Source: Croceicoccus gelatinilyticus (GTDB taxonomy: Bacteria; Pseudomonadota; Alphaproteobacteria; Sphingomonadales; Sphingomonadaceae). From it: 64,000 nt of DNA. Each line of letters starts with the position of its first letter. Position 1 is the stretch's first letter. This document shows positions 41,566 to 49,099 of this stretch, piece by piece. Location: contig NZ_JAHCBF010000001.1 of the NCBI RefSeq assembly GCF_018398395.1, positions 496,001 through 560,000 on the forward strand, read 5' to 3'. The translations under genes were made by a program, and so were the position numbers. Below the pieces are notes generated by a model, which worked only from the letters and a program-made list of their open reading frames with translations, was not told the origin of the DNA and made no database searches.

Positions 41566-41952
41566 ATGTCGCTTTTTCTGTTCCTGACCGTGGTCCAGGC
41601 GCTTGTCGGCGCGGGGCTCGTGGCGGTTGTCCTTATGCAGCGTTCCGAAGGCGGTGGCCTTGGCGTTGGCGGCAGCCCGTCGGGCCTGATGTCCGCGCGC
41701 GGCGCGGCTGACTTCCTGACCCGTGCGACGACGATTCTCGCGACGCTGTTCGTGATTCTCTCGATCGCTCTTGCTGCCGTTTCGGTGAACACCACTTCGG
41801 GCAGCGACGTCGATACCTCGCTCGATCGTACGGTTCCGGCCGATGTCGATCCGCTCGGCGCGCCTGCTGCCGCTCCGGCAGATACGGCTGCTCCGGCTCC
41901 GGCCGAAGCGCCTGCCAGCGACGATCCGCTTGCGGGTGCCGTCGGCGAATAA
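41566..41952 (+). CDS. secG: Preprotein translocase subunit SecG
   Basis: Small accessory subunit of SecYEG. 128 residues with two membrane helices (about 3-22 and 53-75) and the family loop VLMQRSEGGGLGVGGSPSGLMSARGAADFLTRAT. The C-terminal 45 residues are an Ala/Pro/Asp-rich tail, common in alphaproteobacterial SecG. 96 bases separate it from tpiA. Confidence 0.94.
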   Translation: MSLFLFLTVVQALVGAGLVAVVLMQRSEGGGLGVGGSPSGLMSARGAADFLTRATTILATLFVILSIALAAVSVNTTSGSDVDTSLDRTVPADVDPLGAPAAAPADTAAPAPAEAPASDDPLAGAVGE

Positions 41953-41965
41953 GGCACGCATGCCG

Positions 41966-41989
41966 TCGCGCGGTCAGGTGACCGCGCGA
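41966..41989. other. Perfect inverted repeat between secG and pyrG
   Basis: A fully symmetrical 24-base inverted repeat (11-base arms, 2-base centre GG; arms TCGCGCGGTCA and TGACCGCGCGA). It lies 14 bases after the secG stop and is followed by a short A-run, not a T-run, on the + strand. It may be a 3'-end stabilising hairpin or a protein site; it does not fit an intrinsic terminator. Confidence 0.6.
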
Positions 41990-42056
41990 AAAAATGTCAT
42001 CTATTTGTGCAAACCGGTGCTCGCATTGCTTGCGGCGACGCACCCTTATTGATTAA

Positions 42057-43700
<1,644 letters not shown>

Positions 43701-43710
43701 CGCTTTAGTG

Positions 43711-43739
43711 GGGAAGGGGGTTGTCAAAGCCCCGTTCCC
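43711..43739 (+). other. Hairpin just downstream of pyrG
   Basis: GGGAA-G-GGGG(TT) at 43711-43722 pairs with (AA)GCCCC-G-TTCCC around 43727-43739, with a G-G mismatch. It begins 11 bases after the pyrG stop. No T-tract follows, so it is at best a Rho-type or stability hairpin. Confidence 0.45.
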
Positions 43740-43740
43740 A

Positions 43741-44410
43741 AACGATAGCCATTTCCAGCGTTTAACATTTGTTAATCGCTGCGGGTCGTTTTATCCGGGC
43801 GGTGGTGGCCCGGACGGCGCGCCAAGGCGCGAGGCTGTCAACGTACCATGCCGTCTCTAGACGCACGCGAACTGTCCGGCCTGCCGCCGGCACGATGCCT
43901 GCCGATGCGCGGTCATGTCCGGACGGCAATTGCCAAATTGACTGCAACGACTTTGCGCATGACGCACGCATCCGCCGGGCGTTGGCGGCAAATCACAATG
44001 AGAATCGAGATCGGTAGCGCCAGTCCCTCGGGACTGCGGTTTCGCGCGTTTACGACGGCGCCTGCCGGTCACAGAATCTGGGAAAGTTGGGCGGACAAGA
44101 TGAAACTTGCGCTCGGTCAAGGCGAGCGATGGAACATTGCTTGATTAGGCTCCGAGTAGGTCAATCGGAAGCTGTCTCGGTGGGTAATTTGCAACATTGT
44201 CTCCCGGAATCAGGGAAAACTAACAATTGTTGACATAAACACTCTTACCGATATCGCTGAAGAATGTTAGAAATGTTATAAGGGTTTGCTTCCCGGGGGT
44301 GACTGTCTTTCTGCGACCCGGATGGTCATTCTAGGGGGCAACGCGGCGGTGACGTCGCGGGGGTGAGCTTCGGCTCACCCCCAAATTACATAAAATAATC
44401 TAACTATACT
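43741..44410. other. Long non-coding stretch between pyrG and hsp20
   Basis: The only gap over 300 bases in the window. I see no convincing protein gene: one 98-codon frame at 43848-44144 has no conserved features and no clear ribosome-binding site. It contains a palindrome TTAACATTTGTTAA (43762-43775), a palindrome AACAATTGTT (44222-44231) overlapping a TTGACA hexamer (44230-44235), and a strong UUCG-capped hairpin (44359-44382). The composition from about 44210 to 44300 is more AT-rich than the surroundings, as expected for a promoter region. Confidence 0.6.
44359..44382 (+). other. UUCG-capped 10-bp hairpin
   Basis: GGGGGTGAGC-TTCG-GCTCACCCCC, a perfect 10-bp stem closed by C(UUCG)G, the most stable RNA tetraloop. 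It is followed by AAATTACATAAA, so it is not an ordinary intrinsic terminator on this strand. Confidence 0.8.
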
Positions 44411-44449
44411 AAAAAAGGCGCGCCCGGACTTACCGGACGCGCCCTTTTT
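44411..44449. terminator. Bidirectional intrinsic terminator downstream of hsp20
   Basis: Arms 44417-44427 (GGCGCGCCCGG) and 44433-44443 (CCGGACGCGCC) form ten base pairs with one C-A mismatch around the loop ACTTA. An A6 run precedes (44411-44416) and a T5 run follows (44445-44449), so it can terminate hsp20 on the minus strand and any transcript arriving on the plus strand. Confidence 0.85.
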
Positions 44450-44467
44450 ATGTGTTTTTACCGAGAG

Positions 44468-44941
44468 TTAGGCGGCCTTGTCTTCTCCGCCATCCTCATT
44501 CTCAACGACGGAAAGCTGCTTGGCGCCGTTGATGGCGATCTTCTTCGGCTTCATCGCCTCGGGCACTTCGCGTTCGAGATCGATCACAAGCAGGCCATCA
44601 GCCAGCTTCGCGTCCTTCACCAGAACGAAATCGGCCAGTTCGAAGCGGCGCTCGAACCCGCGCTGGGCAATGCCGACGTGGAGGAATTCGCCCTTCTGGG
44701 CCTCCTCGGCCTTGCGGCCCTGCACGGTCAGCAGGTTCTGTTGCGCGGTGATCTCGATATCCTCAGGCTTGAAGCCGGCAAGGGCGAGAGTGATGCGATA
44801 GTTGTCTTCGCCGCGGCGCTCGATGTTGAAGGGCGGGTAGTTGTCGCCCGAATTCATCCGCGCATTGTTTTCGAGCAGGTCGAAAAGGCGGTCGAAACCG
44901 ACGGTGGTGCGGCGATAGGGGGTGAAATCCATACGGTTCAT
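44468..44941 (-). CDS. Hsp20/alpha-crystallin family small heat-shock protein
   Basis: ATP-independent holdase chaperone, 157 residues, IbpA-like. The alpha-crystallin domain covers about 40-130 (YPPFNIERRGEDNYRITLALAGFKPEDIEITAQQNLLTVQGRK...) with the conserved Leu-Val-Ile-Asp-Leu end (GLLVIDLEREVPEAMKPKKI). The start is ATG 44941, nine bases after AGGAGG; the frame continues upstream to 45148 but overlaps grxC's leader and is not conserved. The ribosome-binding site lies in a ROSE-like hairpin (next entry), so translation should be heat-induced. Confidence 0.93.
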   Translation of the reverse strand: MNRMDFTPYRRTTVGFDRLFDLLENNARMNSGDNYPPFNIERRGEDNYRITLALAGFKPEDIEITAQQNLLTVQGRKAEEAQKGEFLHVGIAQRGFERRFELADFVLVKDAKLADGLLVIDLEREVPEAMKPKKIAINGAKQLSVVENEDGGEDKAA

Positions 44942-45020
44942 CTTGCAAATCCTCCTCAAGAAGCAATTCACTGCAGGCGATGGTCCGGCCCATAGGGCGC
45001 CGGGTTTGCCCGCACTCGAT
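44942..45020 (-). promoter_or_regulatory. Putative ROSE-type RNA thermometer in the hsp20 5' UTR
   Basis: On the minus strand, UUGCU (44966-44962) precedes AGGAGG (44956-44951), with UUCUUG in between; outer UUGC/GCAA bases can close the hairpin. ROSE elements of alpha- and gammaproteobacterial small heat-shock genes use exactly a U(U/C)GCU motif pairing imperfectly with the Shine-Dalgarno sequence. The proximal hairpin is visible; the extent of further upstream hairpins (to about 45020) is my guess. Confidence 0.6.
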
Positions 45021-45131
45021 ATTGACATCGCACCCTTGCGGCATGCGGTGCCGACACACATCTGGGTACCCGAAATCCCTGCTTCAAGTACCTTGGGGCA
45101 GGCTGAAATGTCGTTATGGAAAGGAAATTGC

Positions 45132-45404
45132 GTGTCCGAAGACAACAAGCCGAAGGTCGAGATCTATACCCAGTTCGGCTGCCCCTACTGCCATCGCGCG
45201 GTTGCGCTGCTGAAGTCCAAGGACATCGAGTTCATCGAATATGATGTGACGATGGATAGCAAGAAGCGCGCCGAGATGGTCGAGCGCAAGCCGGGCGCGC
45301 GCACCGTGCCGCAGATTTTCATCGATAACGAAGCTGTCGGCGGTAGCGACGAACTGGCGGCGTTGGAACGCGCAGGCAAGCTAGACCCGATGCTGGGTCT
45401 CTGA
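45132..45404 (+). CDS. grxC: Glutaredoxin 3
   Basis: Glutathione-dependent dithiol oxidoreductase, 90 residues. Active site Cys17-Pro-Tyr-Cys20 (FGCPYCHRA), the cis-Pro TVPQIFID and the glutathione-binding GGSDEL are present. I chose GTG 45132 behind AAGGAAATTGC, giving MSEDNKPKVEIYTQF; ATG 45108 would add eight residues. It is divergent from hsp20 and eight bases before the amidohydrolase gene. Confidence 0.95.
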   Translation: MSEDNKPKVEIYTQFGCPYCHRAVALLKSKDIEFIEYDVTMDSKKRAEMVERKPGARTVPQIFIDNEAVGGSDELAALERAGKLDPMLGL

Positions 45405-45411
45405 TCGTGGC

Positions 45412-46248
45412 GTGAGCGACACTGTGACCCGCATTGCCATATTTCAGGCGACGACCGGTATCGACCCCGATGCCAATGCCAAGGCGATCGTTACCGCGAT
45501 CGCCGAAGCGGCGGCGGGCGGGGCGGCAATGCTGTTCACGCCCGAAATGTCGGGCCTGCTCGATCGGAACAGGGCGAGGGCAAGCGGTCATGTCGTGCCC
45601 GAAGCTGACAATCCGGTGCTTCAACAAGTGCGGGACGCAGCCAAGGCGCATGGCATCTGGGTCGCGCTCGGCTCTCTGGCTGTTGAGCGTGAGGATGGGA
45701 AATGGGCGAACCGCTCCCTTCTGATCGATGCCGATGGCGATGTTGTGGCGCGGTATGACAAGATGCACATGTTCGACGTCGACCTGGCGACGGGCGAAAG
45801 CTGGCGCGAATCCAATGCCTATGTCGCAGGTGATGCGGTCGTCACGGCGGAATGCCCGCTTGGCCGGCTTGGTCTCGCCATCTGTTATGACCTTCGCTTT
45901 CCCGCGCTGTTCGAAGCGCTTGGCAATGCGCGCTGCGATGCAATCGCGTTGCCGGCGGCTTTTACCGTGCCGACCGGTCGCGCGCATTGGGAAGTGATGA
46001 TCCGCGCCCGCGCGATCGAGGCTAGCGCCTTCATGATCGCAACCGCGCAAGTCGGCTCGCACGAAGACGGGCGCAAGACCTATGGGCACAGCCTGGTCGT
46101 CGATCCATGGGGCGAAGTCCTGCTCGACATGGGCGACATGTCCGGTGTCGGTTTTGCCGAGATCGATCATGCACGCATCGCGGAGGTACGCCGCCAGCTT
46201 CCCAGTCTTGCCAATCGGCGGAAAATCCCTAATTCGCAGCGGCAATGA
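45412..46248 (+). CDS. Carbon-nitrogen hydrolase (nitrilase superfamily, Nit2/omega-amidase-like)
   Basis: 278 residues. The Glu-Lys-Cys triad regions are visible: FTPEMSGLLDRN (Glu), YDKMHMFDVDL (Lys) and LAICYDLRFPALFEALG (Cys). It most resembles the Nit1/Nit2 branch, whose members repair deaminated glutathione or act as omega-amidases; the exact substrate is uncertain. GTG start at 45412. The grxC-Nit-DUF1178 order is common in sphingomonads and fits a glutathione-linked role. Confidence 0.9.
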   Translation: MSDTVTRIAIFQATTGIDPDANAKAIVTAIAEAAAGGAAMLFTPEMSGLLDRNRARASGHVVPEADNPVLQQVRDAAKAHGIWVALGSLAVEREDGKWANRSLLIDADGDVVARYDKMHMFDVDLATGESWRESNAYVAGDAVVTAECPLGRLGLAICYDLRFPALFEALGNARCDAIALPAAFTVPTGRAHWEVMIRARAIEASAFMIATAQVGSHEDGRKTYGHSLVVDPWGEVLLDMGDMSGVGFAEIDHARIAEVRRQLPSLANRRKIPNSQRQ

Positions 46249-46736
46249 TCGTATTCGACCTCTCCTGTCAGCCCAACGGCCACCGGTTCGAAGCCTGGTT
46301 CCGCTCGTCGGACGACTACGCGCGTCAGAAGGACGACGGACTGCTCGTGTGCCCGGAATGCGGCTCGCCGGAAATCGAGAAGGCGGTTATGGCCCCTTCC
46401 GTAGGCCGCAAGGGCAACCAGATGCCCGCGCGCGAAGTCCGCGTCGAAGCGCCGGTCGAGGGTGAGCCTGTACCCACAGCATCTGTCGCAAACGTCACGC
46501 CCAAGATGCGCGAGGCGCTGGTAAAGCTCGCCACTCTGCAGAAGGAAGCGCTGGAAAAGTCGCGCTGGGTCGGGGGTGACTTCGCGGACGAGGCCCGCGC
46601 CATGCATTACGGCGAGCGCGAAGCCGAGGCCATTCACGGCGAAGCCACGGGCGAAGAAGTCGAGGAATTGCTCGAAGAAGGCGTAGAGATCGCGCCCCTG
46701 CCGTTCCCGGTCGCGCCGCCCGACATCGTCAACTGA
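46245..46736 (+). CDS. DUF1178 family protein
   Basis: 163 residues. N-terminal zinc-ribbon-like part MIVFDLSCQPNGHRFEAWFRSSDDYARQKDDGLLVCPECGSPEIEKAVMAPSV with CPEC, then a linker and a C-terminal helix FADEARAMHYGEREAEAIHGEAT typical of DUF1178. Its function is not established. It overlaps the amidohydrolase by 4 bases. Confidence 0.92.
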   Translation: MIVFDLSCQPNGHRFEAWFRSSDDYARQKDDGLLVCPECGSPEIEKAVMAPSVGRKGNQMPAREVRVEAPVEGEPVPTASVANVTPKMREALVKLATLQKEALEKSRWVGGDFADEARAMHYGEREAEAIHGEATGEEVEELLEEGVEIAPLPFPVAPPDIVN

Positions 46737-46809
46737 CCTCGCTGGGGCGAGGGCAGGGCACTTAACGCATTGTCATCGCGGCAAGCCGCTTATAAACGAA
46801 CCCCTGAGT

Positions 46810-46886
46810 GCGCCCGTAGCTCAGCAGGATAGAGCATCAGATTCCTAATCTGGGGGCCACAGGTTCGAATCCTGTCGGGCGCACCA
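46810..46886 (+). tRNA. tRNA-Arg (anticodon CCU)
   Basis: 77 bases including an encoded CCA. Acceptor arms GCGCCCG (46810-46816) and CGGGCGC (46876-46882) pair fully, discriminator A, D-arm with AGCTCAGCAGGATAGAGC, anticodon stem TCAGA/TCTGG with loop TTCCTAA (anticodon CCU, reads AGG), variable loop GGGCC, and T-arm CAGGTTCGAATCCTG. It is downstream of the DUF1178 gene. Confidence 0.96.
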
Positions 46887-46889
46887 TTA

Positions 46890-46901
46890 GCGAAAATTCG
46901 C
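46890..46901 (+). other. Short palindrome after tRNA-Arg
   Basis: GCGAAAATTCGC, four bases after the encoded CCA. It could help 3' processing or weak termination; there is no T-run. Confidence 0.35.
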
Positions 46902-47073
46902 AGGTTTCTGCGGTTTCCGCGCTCACCCAACCTTACGGTAATGTGCACCCAGCGACGGCTGTTTGGCCGTTTGCGGACTGGCAGGTTTGAGGCGCGAGTA
47001 GCAGACAAGGCGAGCTGTCGCTTGAATCCCCTTCAAAGCATCGTGGCCCAGTCAACCCGCTTGCCAAGCGGCA

Positions 47074-47088
47074 TTGTGCATTGCACAA
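47074..47088. promoter_or_regulatory. Palindrome with TGCA-N-TGCA core before nasT
   Basis: TTGTGCATTGCACAA, 7-base perfect arms around one T, ending seven bases before the nasT ATG. Its core TGCATTGCA is the same TGCA-N-TGCA element found upstream of nrtA and nirB. As RNA it could also fold (UUGUGC-AUU-GCACAA) over the nasT ribosome-binding region. Confidence 0.5.
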
Positions 47089-47095
47089 CGCGCGA

Positions 47096-47677
47096 ATGCG
47101 AATTGCGATCGTCGATGAAAGTGAGATGCGCGCCTCGATTATCGAGGATGGTCTCGCCGATCTCCCCGATTGCGAAATTTTTGTCATAACACAGCGCCTT
47201 GGTCTCATGGCCCGGATGGATGAGATTCAGCCGGATGTCGTTCTTATTGATCTCGGCAATCCCTCGCGTGACGTTCTTGAAGAGTATTTCGCCGTAAGTC
47301 GCGCGCTCGCAAAGCCGATCGCCATGTTCGTCGATGAAAGCGACGATGATGCGATTGCAGCTTCGATTGACGCCGGTGTTTCGGCATATGTGGTTGATGG
47401 CCTTTCTACAGGTCGCATTCGTCCGCTGGTCGATGTCGCAGTTCGCCGGTTCAACGCCTTCTCACGCATGCAGAGTGACCTTGCCGAAGCGCGTGGGCAG
47501 CTAGCCGAGCGTGAAAACATCGATCGTGCAAAGCGGCTTTTGATGAACAGCAAGGGATTGTCGGAGCCCGAGGCCTATAAGGAATTGCGCAGTCAGGCGA
47601 TGCGCAGCAGCAAGAGGATAGCGGAAGTGGCCGAAGCCCTTGTCATGGCTCAGGAATTGCTGGGAGGCGCAGCGTGA
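47096..47677 (+). CDS. nasT: Nitrate-responsive antiterminator NasT (ANTAR domain)
   Basis: 193 residues. N-terminal receiver-like domain (MRIAIVDESEMRASIIEDGL, Asp52 in VVLIDLGNPS), a short coiled-coil linker, then a C-terminal ANTAR RNA-binding domain (about 130-185; IDRAKRLLMNSKGLSEPEAYKELRSQAMRSSKRIAEVAEAL). In Azotobacter, Paracoccus and relatives NasT binds leader RNA and prevents termination in nitrate-assimilation operons, and is held inactive by NasS without nitrate. Two fitting leaders occur downstream. ATG 47096 is preferred over TTG 47081, which lies in the palindrome. It overlaps nasS (GTGA); the order nasT-nasS is that of Paracoccus. Confidence 0.93.
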   Translation: MRIAIVDESEMRASIIEDGLADLPDCEIFVITQRLGLMARMDEIQPDVVLIDLGNPSRDVLEEYFAVSRALAKPIAMFVDESDDDAIAASIDAGVSAYVVDGLSTGRIRPLVDVAVRRFNAFSRMQSDLAEARGQLAERENIDRAKRLLMNSKGLSEPEAYKELRSQAMRSSKRIAEVAEALVMAQELLGGAA

Positions 47678-48876
47678 CGGACAGGTTGACCATCGGCTTC
47701 CTGCCGCTTGTCGATGCGGCGCTGCCAATCCTCGCGAAGGAACATGGCTTTGCCGAGGACGTCGGCCTTGATCTGGAATTCCTTCGCGATGTCAGTTGGG
47801 CGACCGTTCTGGACCGGCTGCTTTACGGACATGCCGACGCCGCGCATCTGCTGGCCCCTCTGGCTATCGCCACCACGCTGGGCATCGGACGTCCTGCTCG
47901 GCCGTTGTCGGTGCCGTTCGTGTTGGGCCTTAATGGCAATGCCATCACTGTTTCGAACGACCTTGCCGACAAGCTTCAGCCCGAAGGCGGGCTTGGCAAT
48001 GCGGAAGAGGTGGGCAAGCGTCTGGCCGATGTGGTTGCGTCTTCGGACCGCAGGCTCTGCTTCGGTGTGGTGCATCGCCATTCCAGCCATAACTACATGT
48101 TGCGGTATTGGCTCGCGGCCTGCGGCATCCGGCCCGATCGCGACATCGATATCGTCACCGTGGCCCCGCCTTTCGCGGCAGACGCGCTCGAATCGGGTGA
48201 GGTCGATGGCATCTGCGTGGGTGAGCCATGGAACTCGGTCGCGGTCGAGCGCGGGGTGGGGCGCATCGTGCTTACTACCGCGCAAATCTGGCGGCGCGGT
48301 GTCGAGAAAGTTCTCGCTGTGCCGACCGCCAAGCTTGAGGAAAAGCGGGATGCCTTCGAACGGCTGATCGTCGCCATGCGGCGCGCAGGCGAACACTTCG
48401 TCGATCCGGCAAACTGGGAAACCAACGCAGAAATCCTCGCCCGCCCCGAATATGTCGGCGCGGACCCGGCGCTGATCCTCCACGCCATCTCGGATCGCCT
48501 GCGCCTGCAGCAGGGCGGCGAGCTCATCCACTACCCCGATTTCATGTTCCAGTTCCGCGAGGCGGCGAACTTCCCGTGGGTCAGCCAGGCCGGCTGGCTC
48601 TATGCGCAGATGATGCGCTGGGAAGGGCGCGGGTTCGACCGCGAGGCATCGGAAAAGGCGATGGCGGTGTTCCGTCCCGACATCTATCGCGCGGCACTTT
48701 CGGGCCGGGATTCGCCGCTGCCTGGTGCCAGCTCCAAGGTCGAGGGCGGCATTGCCAGCCCGCTTGGCGTGAGCGCACAACAGGGCCGCCTGGTCCTTTC
48801 GCCCGACAATTTCTTTGACGGAAAAACCTTTGATCCTGAAAGGCTTGAGTCCTATCTTGCGAGCCTCGATCAATAG
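47674..48876 (+). CDS. nasS: Cytoplasmic nitrate sensor NasS (NrtA-like, no signal peptide)
   Basis: 400 residues, related to the nitrate/nitrite-binding protein NrtA (LTIGFLPLVDAALPILAKEHGFAEDVGLDLEF, then HSSHNYMLRYWLAACGI and GICVGEPWNSVAVERG). It starts directly in the mature domain without a signal peptide or lipobox, so it is cytoplasmic. This is the known form of NasS, which binds NasT and releases it when nitrate or nitrite binds. The GTG start overlaps the nasT stop. The nearby NrtA is a close paralogue, so the sensor and the importer probably see the same ligand. Confidence 0.92.
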   Translation: MTDRLTIGFLPLVDAALPILAKEHGFAEDVGLDLEFLRDVSWATVLDRLLYGHADAAHLLAPLAIATTLGIGRPARPLSVPFVLGLNGNAITVSNDLADKLQPEGGLGNAEEVGKRLADVVASSDRRLCFGVVHRHSSHNYMLRYWLAACGIRPDRDIDIVTVAPPFAADALESGEVDGICVGEPWNSVAVERGVGRIVLTTAQIWRRGVEKVLAVPTAKLEEKRDAFERLIVAMRRAGEHFVDPANWETNAEILARPEYVGADPALILHAISDRLRLQQGGELIHYPDFMFQFREAANFPWVSQAGWLYAQMMRWEGRGFDREASEKAMAVFRPDIYRAALSGRDSPLPGASSKVEGGIASPLGVSAQQGRLVLSPDNFFDGKTFDPERLESYLASLDQ

Positions 48877-48884
48877 GAAAATGC

Positions 48885-48934
48885 TGCTGCACTGCAAAAA
48901 CCGCTTTACGCAGGTGCGGCGAATCGCTTACTAA
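48885..48934 (+). promoter_or_regulatory. Promoter region of the nrt operon
   Basis: TGCTGCACTGCAAAAAC (48885-48901, core TGCACTGCA at 48888-48896), -35-like TTTACG (48905-48910), 18-base spacer, -10-like TACTAA (48929-48934). Element spacing is the same as upstream of nirB (20 bases from the first motif to the -35, 18 to the -10), which supports it being real. Confidence 0.6.
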
Positions 48935-48955
48935 AGACGGGCAACGAGACGGTTC

Positions 48956-49025
48956 GCTTCCCAAGGTTGGGAAGCTTCCAGAACCCTCGTCGCATATTGC
49001 AGACATTGCGTGGCAACGGTGCCGC
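48956..49025 (+). promoter_or_regulatory. ANTAR (NasT) dual-hairpin antitermination element of the nrt leader
   Basis: Hairpin P1: stem GCUUCCC/GGGAAGC (48956-48962 with 48969-48975), hexaloop AAGGUU. Hairpin P2: stem GUGGC/GCCGC (49010-49014 with 49021-49025), hexaloop AACGGU. Both loops have A at position 1 and G at position 4, the signature recognised by ANTAR domains. The linker is 34 bases. The 3' arm of P2 is also the 5' arm of the terminator, so the two structures exclude each other. Confidence 0.85.
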
Positions 49026-49065
49026 CCGATCTCCCTTTCCAGGGTTCGATCGTGGCGGCTTTTTT
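49021..49065 (+). terminator. Conditional intrinsic terminator in the nrt leader
   Basis: GCCGCC CGATC (49021-49031) pairs with GATCG-T-GGCGGC (49048-49059), with an inner CCC/GGG, followed by T6 (49060-49065). It lies 34 bases before nrtA, so without antitermination the operon would be switched off. Confidence 0.9.
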
Positions 49066-49099
49066 CGTTTTTGCGCTGGACGGAACGGAATGGGGAACA

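Larger units (their letters stand above)
44258..44450 (+). ncRNA. Candidate small RNA upstream of the hsp20 terminator
   Basis: A possible promoter (TTGACA 44230-44235, 16-base gap, TATCGC 44252-44257; also TATAAG at 44277-44282) precedes a GC-rich, hairpin-rich stretch with no protein gene. It contains a 10-bp stem capped by UUCG (44359-44382) and ends at a T-tract terminator (44411-44449). This promoter-structure-terminator order is what a stand-alone small RNA would show. It is inference; neither the family nor the 5' end is known. Confidence 0.4.

Noticed and set aside
43762-43775. TTAACATTTGTTAA as a CtrA binding site
   Set aside because: The spacing between TTAA half-sites is six, not the usual seven, and there is no promoter or gene start near it; kept only as a palindrome.
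43848-44144. 98-codon frame in the pyrG-hsp20 gap
   Set aside because: No ribosome-binding site, no conserved pattern and composition like non-coding DNA.
44482-45148. Longer hsp20 start reaching 45148
   Set aside because: The extension overlaps the grxC leader, is not related to small heat-shock proteins, and bypasses the AGGAGG site before 44941.
46810-46886. tRNA-Arg as an integration site of a mobile element carrying the nitrate module
   Set aside because: No integrase, no repeat of the tRNA 3' end seen downstream, and base composition and overlaps of the module match the rest of the window.
48885-48934. Sigma-54 promoter for nrtA
   Set aside because: No GG-N10-GC with TGGCAC/TTGC elements at the right spacing; the sigma-70-like pair with matching spacing at nirB fits better.
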